Source of the DNA: Brevibacterium permense
Lineage (GTDB): Bacteria > Actinomycetota > Actinomycetes > Actinomycetales > Brevibacteriaceae
Direction of reading: 5' to 3'
Assembly: GCF_013280495.1 (NCBI RefSeq)
Contig: NZ_JABSSX010000003.1
Coordinates: 124,001 to 188,000 of the forward strand
Length of the DNA stretch: 64,000 nucleotides
The position numbers and the translations under genes were made by a program. The notes under the pieces are model-generated. The model was not told where the DNA came from, ran no database searches, and saw only the letters and a list, made by a program, of their open reading frames with translations. Positions 54,616 to 64,000 of the stretch are shown here, piece by piece (the stretch's first letter is position 1; every line of letters starts with the position of its first letter).

Positions 54616-56424
54616 GTGAACAAGCGCTTCCTCGCGGCCGGTGCCTCTGTGGCTGCCGCTGCAATGGTGCTCACCGCCTGCACACCCCCTGGTGGAGGCG
54701 ACGACAGTGAATCGTCGAAGAACTCCCAGCTGAACATCGGTTGGAACGAATCGTTCCGATCGATGAACACACAGACTGCCAACGGCAACGCTGTGTCGAA
54801 CGCCATTCTCACCTATATGATGAATGACAACTTCGGCTACTACGACGACAACCTCGAGGTCCAGGACGGCGCGCTTGGCAAGCTCGAGAAGGTTTCAGAC
54901 GACCCGTTGAAGATCAAGTACACCTTCAACGACGATGCAAAGTGGTCGGACGGCACCCCTGTCGACGCAGCGGACCTCGCTCTGACCTGGGCGGCCACGT
55001 CGTCGAACTTCAACACCGTCGAATCGAACAACAAAGACGACGGATCGGTGAAGGAGAACGACGCGAAGACGGTCTATTTCGACTCGGCGTCTATCGGCCC
55101 TAAACTCGTCAAGGACTTCCCCGAGATCTCTGACGACGGTAAGGAAGCCACTTTCGAGTTCTCCAAGCCGTTCGCAGATTGGCAGACCGGATTCGCCGGC
55201 ATCGGGCCCAACGGAGTGGGAGTTCCCTCCCATATTGTTGCGAAGAAGGCTCTCGGGATCGACGACCCGGAGAAGGGCAAGGAAGCGATCCTCAAGGCCA
55301 TCAAGGACAAGGACACCGAGAAGCTCTCGAAGATCTCGAACACCTGGAACACGGGGTTCGACTTCACCTCGATGCCGGAGGACGAGGACCTGCTCGTCCA
55401 TAACGGCCCGTACAAGATGACGAAGTTCGAAGAGGGCCAGTACGTCACCCTCGAACTCGATGACAAGTACACCGGCCCGACCAAGCCGAAGGTCAACACC
55501 GTGACCGTCCGTTACAACGGAGATCCGATGGCAATGGTTCAGGCGATCGAGAACGGCGAGGTCGACTTCACCCAGCCGCAGGCGACCGCGGACGTGCTCT
55601 CTGCCGCGGAAGACATCGACGGCGTCAACGTCGATTCTGCCGATGGTGCGACCTATGAGCATGTCGACTTCACTTTCGATAACAAGGGACCCTTCGACCC
55701 GGCCGCCAACGGCGGGGACGAGGACAAGGCGAAGAAGGTTCGTCAGGCCTTCCTCAGGACCGTCCCTCGTCAGGACATCGTCGACAAGATCATCAAGCCC
55801 CTCAATGACAAGGCCGTCACTCGTGACTCCTTCAATCAGGTCCCCGGCTCCCCAATGTACGACGAGATCGTCAAGGGCAACGGTATGGAAGACCTCAAGG
55901 AAGTCGACGTCGACGGTGCGAAGAAGCTGCTCAAGGAGGCCGGAGTCTCCAGCCCGACAGTTCGCGTCATGTACGACAATACGAACTCGCGTCGTCAGCA
56001 GGAGTTCCAGCTGATCAAGGAATCGGCCGAGAAGGCCGGCTTCAAGATCAAGGACGTCGGCGATGTCAACTGGGGCACCCGCCTCGGCGACGGTACCTAC
56101 GACGTCTCGTTGTTCGGCTGGCAATCGGAGTCGACCGGTATCACTGATTCCGATGCGAACTACCGCACCGGAGCTCAGAACAACTACGGCGGCTACTCGA
56201 ACAAGAAGACGGACAAAATTCTCGACAAGATCGTCGGAGCTCCCGAATCCGAGCACGCGAAGCTGTCCACCGAGTTGGAAAAGCAGCTGACCGAGGACGC
56301 TTTCGGCGCACCGCTGTTCCAGCATCCAGAGCTCGTCATTTACCGGGACAAGCTGAAGAATGCCAAGTCGACTACTGTTTCGCCGACAATTTTTTGGAAC
56401 TACTGGGAGTGGGAAGTCAACTGA
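54616..56424 (+). CDS. Peptide ABC transporter substrate-binding lipoprotein
   Basis: 602 residues of the OppA/DppA (SBP_bac_5) family. GTG start; the signal peptide ends in the lipobox VLTAC, followed by NSQLNIGWNESFRSMNTQTA and PKVNTVTVRYNGDPMAMVQA, with a large C-terminal lobe. It should bind oligopeptides (or related ligands) outside the membrane. First gene of a complete transporter operon (binding protein, two permeases, fused ATPase). Confidence 0.9.
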   Translation: MNKRFLAAGASVAAAAMVLTACTPPGGGDDSESSKNSQLNIGWNESFRSMNTQTANGNAVSNAILTYMMNDNFGYYDDNLEVQDGALGKLEKVSDDPLKIKYTFNDDAKWSDGTPVDAADLALTWAATSSNFNTVESNNKDDGSVKENDAKTVYFDSASIGPKLVKDFPEISDDGKEATFEFSKPFADWQTGFAGIGPNGVGVPSHIVAKKALGIDDPEKGKEAILKAIKDKDTEKLSKISNTWNTGFDFTSMPEDEDLLVHNGPYKMTKFEEGQYVTLELDDKYTGPTKPKVNTVTVRYNGDPMAMVQAIENGEVDFTQPQATADVLSAAEDIDGVNVDSADGATYEHVDFTFDNKGPFDPAANGGDEDKAKKVRQAFLRTVPRQDIVDKIIKPLNDKAVTRDSFNQVPGSPMYDEIVKGNGMEDLKEVDVDGAKKLLKEAGVSSPTVRVMYDNTNSRRQQEFQLIKESAEKAGFKIKDVGDVNWGTRLGDGTYDVSLFGWQSESTGITDSDANYRTGAQNNYGGYSNKKTDKILDKIVGAPESEHAKLSTELEKQLTEDAFGAPLFQHPELVIYRDKLKNAKSTTVSPTIFWNYWEWEVN

Positions 56425-56527
56425 TCCGCGTCTGACGCGATCGGTTCTTCTCCAGCCTTGCTGCTGTGGGGATCACTGTGTGGTCCCCACAGCGGCGTTT
56501 TCGGAAGATTGAAACGGAAGCCCCATT

Positions 56528-58072
56528 ATGATCAGATTCATCCTCAGACGACTGCTGTCGACGGCACTCGTGCTGCTCGTCGTCACCTTCGTCCTCTACC
56601 TGCTGCTCAACGTCGCCCTCGACTTCTTCTGGGATCTGCGTTCGAGCACCTCACCGAACATCGAGGCTCTCTACGAGTCGCGTCGACGTCTCCTCGACCT
56701 CGACACTCCCGCCGTCGTCCGCTACTTCAAGTGGCTGGCAGGCGTCGGCGGCTGCGCCATCGGCCAATGTGACTTCGGCATCGCCTGGAAGTCCGGCCAA
56801 GAGGTCACCGACCAGCTGCAGGGCGCTATCGTCAACACGATCAAGCTCATCACCGCCTCGACGATCGTGGCCATCATCCTCGGCATCGCCGTCGGCATGA
56901 TCTCGGCCATCCGCCAGTACTCGGGCTTCGACTACTTCATCACCTTCGTCTCGTTCCTCCTCTACTCGCTGCCCGTATTCTGGGTGGCGGTGCTGCTCAA
57001 GCAGTACGGAGCGATCGACATCAACAACTTCATCAACGATCCGACCTTGGAATCCTGGTGGCCGATCATCATCGGCTGTGTGGCCATGGGGCTGTTCTGG
57101 ATGGGTGCGCTCGGCGGCAACGCGAAGCGTCGCATGATCACCTTCGTCGCCGCAGCGGTCATCACCTTCGGAACCATCTACTACATCCTCGCCAGCGGCT
57201 GGATGCAGCACCCGACGATCGGCCTCCTCGGCGTGGTCGTCATCGGCGCCGGTGCGGCCATCGTCATGACGTACCTGTCGACGGGCCTGAAGAACCGCCG
57301 CGTCCTCTACGCAACGCTGACCACAGTCGTCGTCGGCGCGCTGCTGTACTGGCCGCTGATGAACCTCTTCTACTACGTCGACATGAACTGGCTGTGGATG
57401 TTCGGGCTCTTCATCGTTGCGATCGCCGTCGCCGTCGGCATCGGTCTGGCATTCCGTGGCCCGGATCCCTGGGATACCGCGCGCACGACGAGCTTCACGG
57501 CCATCATCGTGGCAGTGCTCATCTTCGCCGACAAAGTGCTGCAGGGCTGGCAGGAGTATTCGGACGACCCGGCCATCAACAATCGTCCGATCGCGACGAT
57601 CGGTGCATCGGCGCCGAATATCGACGGCGACTTCTGGATCACGAACCTAGACTCGTTCACTCACCTGCTGCTGCCGTCGATCGCCCTCGTCCTCATCTCC
57701 TTCGCCTCGTACACCCGCTATACCCGCGGCTCGATGCTCGAGGTCCTGGGCCAGGACTACATCCGCACGGCACGAGCCAAAGGTCTCAACGAACGTACGG
57801 TGATCATGCGGCACGCTATGCGCAATGCGCTGCTGCCATTGGCCTCCGTCGTTCCCGTCGACATTATCACGATGATCGGCGGCGCCGTCATCACGGAGAC
57901 GATCTTCGGCTGGAACGGCATGGGCAAGCTCTTCATCGACTCGCTGAGACAGGCAGAGCTCGACCCGGTCATGGCCTACATCCTCATCACCGGCCTGCTC
58001 GCCATCATCGCCAACCTGGTCGCGGACTTCCTCTACGCCGTCCTCGACCCGAGAATCCGAGTGAACGCATGA
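56528..58072 (+). CDS. Peptide ABC transporter permease (DppB-type) with large membrane insertion
   Basis: 514 residues, against about 310-340 for typical DppB/OppB. The N-terminus (MIRFILRRLLSTALVLLVVT) and the C-terminal transmembrane core with the EAA loop (ARAKGLNERTVIMRHAMRNA) are normal. About 190 extra residues with several membrane helices, roughly residues 165-350, are inserted before that core (for example MGLFWMGALGG, LLYWPLMNLFYYVDMNWLWM). It pairs with the permease that follows; the overlap is 4 nt (ATGA). Confidence 0.88.
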   Translation: MIRFILRRLLSTALVLLVVTFVLYLLLNVALDFFWDLRSSTSPNIEALYESRRRLLDLDTPAVVRYFKWLAGVGGCAIGQCDFGIAWKSGQEVTDQLQGAIVNTIKLITASTIVAIILGIAVGMISAIRQYSGFDYFITFVSFLLYSLPVFWVAVLLKQYGAIDINNFINDPTLESWWPIIIGCVAMGLFWMGALGGNAKRRMITFVAAAVITFGTIYYILASGWMQHPTIGLLGVVVIGAGAAIVMTYLSTGLKNRRVLYATLTTVVVGALLYWPLMNLFYYVDMNWLWMFGLFIVAIAVAVGIGLAFRGPDPWDTARTTSFTAIIVAVLIFADKVLQGWQEYSDDPAINNRPIATIGASAPNIDGDFWITNLDSFTHLLLPSIALVLISFASYTRYTRGSMLEVLGQDYIRTARAKGLNERTVIMRHAMRNALLPLASVVPVDIITMIGGAVITETIFGWNGMGKLFIDSLRQAELDPVMAYILITGLLAIIANLVADFLYAVLDPRIRVNA

Positions 58073-59100
58073 GTACCAACAACGACAAACAGAACGCTCT
58101 CGCCCTCGACGAAGTCGGGGACAATGCGATCGAGTCGAAGGAGACCGAAGGTCTCTCCCAGGGCAAGATCGTCCTGCGCAAGTTCCTTCGCCACAAAGGC
58201 GCGATGATCTCGATCGTCGTCCTCGTGCTGGTGGCGATCTTCGCCTTCAGCGCACAGGGATTTGCGGGAATTCCCGGTTGGTGGAAGTTCAGCCATACGG
58301 CGTCCGGGCCCGTGGTCAATCCTGGCGGAGCCCCGACCTGGTCGTTCGCGAACTTCTTCTCTCTCGGCGATCACCCGTTCGGTCAGGACGAGATCGGTCG
58401 TGACAACTTCGCCCGAGTGATGAAGGGGACGCAGATCTCGCTGGTCGTCATGTTCATCATCGGCATCGTCTGCCTGATCATCGGCACGGTCATCGGTGCC
58501 GTTGCGGGCTACTACCGCGGTTGGGTCGACTCGGTGCTCATGCGCATCACCGACGGCTTCGTCATCCTGCCGGTCATCGTGGTCGGATCGATCCTCGGTG
58601 TGCTCGTCGGCGGAGCGAACGGCCCGCTGCTCGGTGTGGCGCTGGGCTGCATCCTCTGGGTGGGTCTTGCACGTCTCGTCCGCGGTGACTTCATGTCGCT
58701 GCGCGAACGCGAGTTCGTCGACTCGGCTCGCGTGGCCGGCGCCAGCGACTTCCGGATCATGTTCAAGCACATGCTGCCCAATGCCATGGGCGTCATCATC
58801 GTCAACACGACGCTGATCATGAGTCAGGCGATCGTGCTCGAAGCCTCGCTGAGCTACCTCGGCTTCGGCATCAAACCGCCCGGCATCTCGTTGGGACAGC
58901 TCATCAGCGAATACCAGACCTCCTTCGCCACTCGTCCGTGGCTGTTCTGGTGGCCCGGCCTGTTCATCATCGTCATCGCTCTGTGTGTGAACTTCATCGG
59001 CGACGGTCTGCGCGACGCGTTCGATCCGCGGATGAAGACCATCCCGAGCTGGAGGAAGATGAAGAAGGCCGAGCGCATGGCACAGAAGGAGGCCAAGTGA
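58069..59100 (+). CDS. Peptide ABC transporter permease (DppC-type)
   Basis: 343 residues. A hydrophilic N-terminus, a first membrane helix (AMISIVVLVLVAIFAFS), then the core with HPFGQDEIGRDNFARVMKGT and the EAA loop ARVAGASDFRIMFKHMLPNA. It forms the second half of the permease. The start overlaps the DppB-type gene's stop by 4 nt, and its stop overlaps the ATPase start (TGATG). Confidence 0.93.
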   Translation: MSTNNDKQNALALDEVGDNAIESKETEGLSQGKIVLRKFLRHKGAMISIVVLVLVAIFAFSAQGFAGIPGWWKFSHTASGPVVNPGGAPTWSFANFFSLGDHPFGQDEIGRDNFARVMKGTQISLVVMFIIGIVCLIIGTVIGAVAGYYRGWVDSVLMRITDGFVILPVIVVGSILGVLVGGANGPLLGVALGCILWVGLARLVRGDFMSLREREFVDSARVAGASDFRIMFKHMLPNAMGVIIVNTTLIMSQAIVLEASLSYLGFGIKPPGISLGQLISEYQTSFATRPWLFWWPGLFIIVIALCVNFIGDGLRDAFDPRMKTIPSWRKMKKAERMAQKEAK

Positions 59101-61022
59101 TGGCCGAGAAGAAAGCACACAACCAGCCGAAGAAGGGCTCCCCGATCCTCGAGGTCAATGACCTCGGAGTCCAGTTCTGGGTCAGTGACGAATGGTGGAT
59201 GGCCGCCGAACACCTCGACTACACGGTCAATGCCGGCGAGGTGCTGGCGATCGTCGGCGAGTCCGGTTCGGGCAAGTCGCAGTCGAGCATGTCCCTGCTC
59301 GGTCTCCTGCCGAGCAACGGCCGTGCGACCGGCTCAGCGAAGCTGGGCGGACGTGAACTCATCGGCATGCCGCGGGAGAAGATGCAGGCCGTGCGCGGCA
59401 ACGACATCTCCGTGATCTTCCAGGAGCCGATGACTGCGCTCAACCCGGTCTACACCGCCGGATACCAGATCGTGGAGACGCTTCGCGTACACCTCGACAT
59501 CGGTCCCAGTGAGGCGAAGCAACGGGCGCTCGAGCTCATGCGGCTGGTGGAGATCCCTGATCCGGAGGATCGGTTCCATTCGTTCCCGCACCAGCTCTCC
59601 GGCGGTCAGCGTCAGCGCATCATGATCGCGCAGGCTCTGGCCTGTCAGCCGAAGCTGCTCATCGCCGATGAGCCGACCACGGCGCTCGACGTCACGGTGC
59701 AGGCCGAGATCCTCAAGCTCATGCGCGAACTGAAGTCGAAGCTCGATGCGGGCATCATCCTCATCACGCACGATATGGGTGTGGTGGCGGATATGGCCGA
59801 TCGCATCATCGTCATGCGCGCCGGCAAGGTGGTCGAGTCGGGTACTGCGGAGGAGATCTTCTACAACCCGCAGCATCCGTATACGAAGCAGCTGCTCGAG
59901 GCTGTGCCCCACCTCGGTGCGGGTACCGACAGCGAAGCATTCGGCGGCAGCATCGACGATGTCGAAGCCTCGCTGTCCGATATCACCTCCGATCAGGCGT
60001 CGCACGCCGATGACCCGGTCGGCCAGCCGGACGCCGGGGCCGGCGGCGACGGTCTCTCCGAGGCAGGGGCCGCCGATATGGCCGTGGCCGAGGCGCGTGC
60101 TCAGGTGACGGCACAGGACCGCCCCGATATCGAGATGGACTCCACGGAGACGTACTACCATCCAGGTTCGCAGGCGGACTTCTCGAAGCCCTCCGCCCTG
60201 CAGCTGCGTGATGCCGCGATCGAGTACCCCGCAATCGGACGGAAGAAGGCCTTCCGCGCCGCTCACCACATCAATCTCATGATCGCCCCCGGTGAAGTCG
60301 TGGGCCTGGTGGGGGAGTCGGGGTCGGGTAAGACCACGATCGGACGCGCAGCTCTCGGACTGCTGCCCACCGTCGAAGGCGACATGGTCGTCAACGGCAC
60401 GAGCATCAAGGGCCTGAGCAATAAGCAGATGAGGCCCCTGCGCAAGGAAGTCGGGATCGTGTTCCAGGATCCCGGTTCCTCGCTCAATCCGCGACTGCCG
60501 GTCGGAGAGTCGATCGGTGAGCCGCTCTACCTCCACGAGGGGATGAAAGGGCCGGCGCTGAGCAAGCGGGTCGAGGAGCTGCTGACCGCGGTCGAACTGC
60601 CGACCTCGATGCGCAACCGCTATCCGCATGAGCTCTCCGGCGGTCAGCGTCAGCGTATCGGTATCGCCCGTGCCCTGACCCTGAGACCGAAGCTGCTCAT
60701 CGCCGATGAGCCGACCTCGGCGCTCGACGTGTCCGTGCAGGCGAAGGTCCTCGACCTGTTCGAAGGCCTGCAGAAGGAATACGGCTTCGCGTGTCTGTTC
60801 ATCAGCCACGACCTGGCCGTGGTCGAGCGCATCGCCGAGCGCATCGCGGTGATGCGCCACGGCTACCTCGTCGAGATCGGCAAGTCCTCACAGGTCGTGT
60901 CGAACCCCGTCCACCCGTACACACAGCGTCTGCTGTCTGCGGTTCCGGTTCCGGATCCGAAGGAGCAGCGCAAGCGTCGGGAGGCCAGGGATGCGGTCCT
61001 CGAAGCCACGATGAACGCCTGA
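59100..61022 (+). CDS. Peptide ABC transporter ATPase, fused DppD-DppF
   Basis: 640 residues with two complete ATP-binding domains: Walker A GESGSGKS near residue 52, signature LSGGQRQRIMIAQALA and Walker B LLIADEPTTALDV in the first; Walker A GESGSGKTT near residue 404, signature LSGGQRQRIGIARALT and LLIADEPTSALDV in the second. An acidic linker rich in Asp and Ala joins them (about residues 270-345). Both oligopeptide-type C-terminal motifs (NPQHPYTKQLLEAVP and NPVHPYTQRLLSAVP) are present. It drives peptide import. Confidence 0.95.
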   Translation: MAEKKAHNQPKKGSPILEVNDLGVQFWVSDEWWMAAEHLDYTVNAGEVLAIVGESGSGKSQSSMSLLGLLPSNGRATGSAKLGGRELIGMPREKMQAVRGNDISVIFQEPMTALNPVYTAGYQIVETLRVHLDIGPSEAKQRALELMRLVEIPDPEDRFHSFPHQLSGGQRQRIMIAQALACQPKLLIADEPTTALDVTVQAEILKLMRELKSKLDAGIILITHDMGVVADMADRIIVMRAGKVVESGTAEEIFYNPQHPYTKQLLEAVPHLGAGTDSEAFGGSIDDVEASLSDITSDQASHADDPVGQPDAGAGGDGLSEAGAADMAVAEARAQVTAQDRPDIEMDSTETYYHPGSQADFSKPSALQLRDAAIEYPAIGRKKAFRAAHHINLMIAPGEVVGLVGESGSGKTTIGRAALGLLPTVEGDMVVNGTSIKGLSNKQMRPLRKEVGIVFQDPGSSLNPRLPVGESIGEPLYLHEGMKGPALSKRVEELLTAVELPTSMRNRYPHELSGGQRQRIGIARALTLRPKLLIADEPTSALDVSVQAKVLDLFEGLQKEYGFACLFISHDLAVVERIAERIAVMRHGYLVEIGKSSQVVSNPVHPYTQRLLSAVPVPDPKEQRKRREARDAVLEATMNA

Positions 61023-61036
61023 GTCCGCCCAAGCTG

Positions 61037-61072
61037 ACGGCCACCTGCACGCGAGAGCGTGCGGGTGGCCGT
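61037..61072 (+). terminator. Hairpin terminator of the peptide transporter operon
   Basis: A 16-bp stem (61037-61052 with 61057-61072) with one G-U pair and a GAGA loop, starting 15 nt after the ATPase stop. It is followed by ATAATTG and overlaps the promoter of typA. Confidence 0.8.
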
Positions 61073-61083
61073 ATAATTGTCTG
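61072..61083 (+). promoter_or_regulatory. Putative typA promoter (-10 TATAAT)
   Basis: TATAAT at 61072-61077 is a perfect -10 hexamer whose first base is the last base of the preceding terminator stem. The expected start near 61084 gives a leader of about 45 nt containing a GGTCC...GGACC hairpin and AAAAAGG before the typA ATG. No good -35 is seen. Confidence 0.55.
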
Positions 61084-61128
61084 TTGGGTCCGGGCTGGAC
61101 CGATCTCTCTATCTCAAAAAGGTTCTTG

Positions 61129-63039
<1,911 letters not shown>

Positions 63040-63067
63040 GCCGGAATCCTTGATCCGGCAGCACCGA

Positions 63068-64000
63068 ATGACCTCGAGCACCCAGGAACCAATGACTGTT
63101 ACGCCACGCGTCCTCTTCGTGCACGCTCATCCCGACGATGAGACGATCACGACGGGCGGCACGATCGCCGAATTGGTCTCCGAGGGTGCCGAGGTCATGG
63201 TGCTCACCGCCACCCGCGGTGAGGGCGGCGAGGTCATCCCCGCAGAGCTGAAGCAGCTCGAGGGCGATCGGGGCGGTCTCGCCCGGGTCCGGGAGCAGGA
63301 GATCGCCGAGGCGATGCGTGCTCTCGGTGTGCGCATGCACACCTTCCTCGGCGGGACCACGCGCACCTTCGAGGATTCGGGAATGGAATGGGGGCCGGAC
63401 GGTCATGCCCGGCCCGCGTCATCGATGACCGACAACGCCCTGTGCGCAGCTGACATCACGACCGTGGCCAGACACATCGCTGCCGTCATCGATGCCTTCG
63501 AACCGCATGCGATCATCACCTACGCCGCCAACGGGGGCTATGGTCACCCCGACCACGTGCGGGTGCATGAGGCCACGACCGCGGCGGTCGACTTCGCCGA
63601 ATGGCGGACCGGTCGACTGCTCTACGTCGACACCCCCACCGAGGTTGCCCGTCGTTCGTTCGACCCGCACCAGGCAGGCTTCGCAGGCACCGGCTTCGCC
63701 CCCGCCGAGACGATCCCGGCCAAACCGCCGGTCGGTCAGCTCGTCATCGACCAGGACGTCAGCGCGGTGCTGTCGGCCAAACGGGCGGCACTCGAGGCTC
63801 ATCGCACCCAGGTGAGCGTGTCCGGCGGCTTCTTCGCCCTGTCGAACGGTGTCGGTCAGAAGATCGGCGACCGCGAATACTTCTCGATCGGGGCAGGCAC
63901 TCCGATCCCGTCCGAGATCCTCAACACCGGACCGGCCCCGCACGTGCTCACCGGCCTCGACATCGCAGCGGTCGAAGCTCAGGAGAATACAGCGGCTCAG
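63068..64000 (+). CDS. mshB: Mycothiol biosynthesis deacetylase MshB (5' part, runs off the window)
   Basis: At least 311 residues; open to the last base. The zinc site VHAHPDDETITTGGTIAELV and the GYGHPDHVRVHEA motif define MshB, which deacetylates GlcNAc-inositol in mycothiol synthesis. ATG codons at 63068 and 63092 are in the same frame. The distance to typA (28 nt) suggests possible cotranscription. It differs from the PIG-L gene at 31286. Confidence 0.93.
   Translation, partial: MTSSTQEPMTVTPRVLFVHAHPDDETITTGGTIAELVSEGAEVMVLTATRGEGGEVIPAELKQLEGDRGGLARVREQEIAEAMRALGVRMHTFLGGTTRTFEDSGMEWGPDGHARPASSMTDNALCAADITTVARHIAAVIDAFEPHAIITYAANGGYGHPDHVRVHEATTAAVDFAEWRTGRLLYVDTPTEVARRSFDPHQAGFAGTGFAPAETIPAKPPVGQLVIDQDVSAVLSAKRAALEAHRTQVSVSGGFFALSNGVGQKIGDREYFSIGAGTPIPSEILNTGPAPHVLTGLDIAAVEAQENTAAQ

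Noticed and set aside
57058..58068. Long frame preceding the DppC-type permease
   Set aside because: Arg/His-rich out-of-frame reading of the DppB-type gene; the real gene starts at 58069.

Overview
The window is 64 kb of continuous high-GC bacterial chromosome, densely coded on both strands, with no rRNA, no convincing tRNA, no insertion sequence, no prophage and no CRISPR array. Mycothiol biosynthesis (mshB), a DUF222/HNH protein, monomeric isocitrate dehydrogenase, DtxR/IdeR-type iron boxes, LPXTG-anchored proteins and likely leaderless promoters indicate an actinobacterium. The gene mix fits Micrococcales and looks most like Brevibacterium; the genus is an inference.

Layout. 1-4.2 kb: PepSY protein coupled to a divergent thymidine kinase, a DUF222/HNH nuclease, a Mug-type DNA glycosylase and an SRPBCC protein. 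4.3-9.4 kb: thiazole branch of thiamine synthesis (thiO-thiS-thiG-thiF, minus strand) behind a TPP riboswitch, with thiE and a ketopantoate-reductase-like gene divergent. 9.4-13.6 kb: a GGCT-fold protein, a truncated LuxR regulator overlapping lldD, a decayed FAD monooxygenase and a LysP-like permease. 13.7-20.6 kb: iron-siderophore uptake (binding lipoprotein, then two permeases and an ATPase, each unit with an iron box), interrupted by NUDIX, hydrolase and sseA-sufE genes. 20.6-27.5 kb: DUF808 protein, a META-domain pair, two tandem cell-wall-anchored S1 proteases and a small frameshifted gene.

27.6-44 kb is mostly housekeeping and orphan enzymes: thioesterase, VOC, DinB, PopT-like lipid carrier transporter, thiol peroxidase, PIG-L deacetylase, a secreted Gly-rich/PKD-like protein with a lipoprotein partner, HhH-GPD glycosylase, YchJ, DUF2087, phosphoribosyltransferase, carboxylesterase, winged-helix protein, lipid kinase-like protein and HerA-like ATPase. 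43-46.6 kb: pdxST (PLP synthase) divergent from pdxR. 46.6-54.4 kb: a tandem-repeat intergenic hairpin, a phosphopantetheinyl transferase, a LapA protein, icd, a canonical tdk, hydrolase, OYE, MBL and PH-domain genes. 54.6-61 kb: a complete peptide ABC transporter with a fused ATPase. 61-64 kb: typA and the 5' part of mshB.

I found no obvious new defence or mobile system. The most unusual items are a PdxR whose PLP-binding lysine position is alanine, the mosaic tandem LPXTG proteases, a peptide permease with a large multi-helix insertion, the secreted Gly-rich/lipoprotein pair of unknown role, 31-bp intergenic tandem repeats, and a 1-nt frameshift in a small conserved actinobacterial gene.
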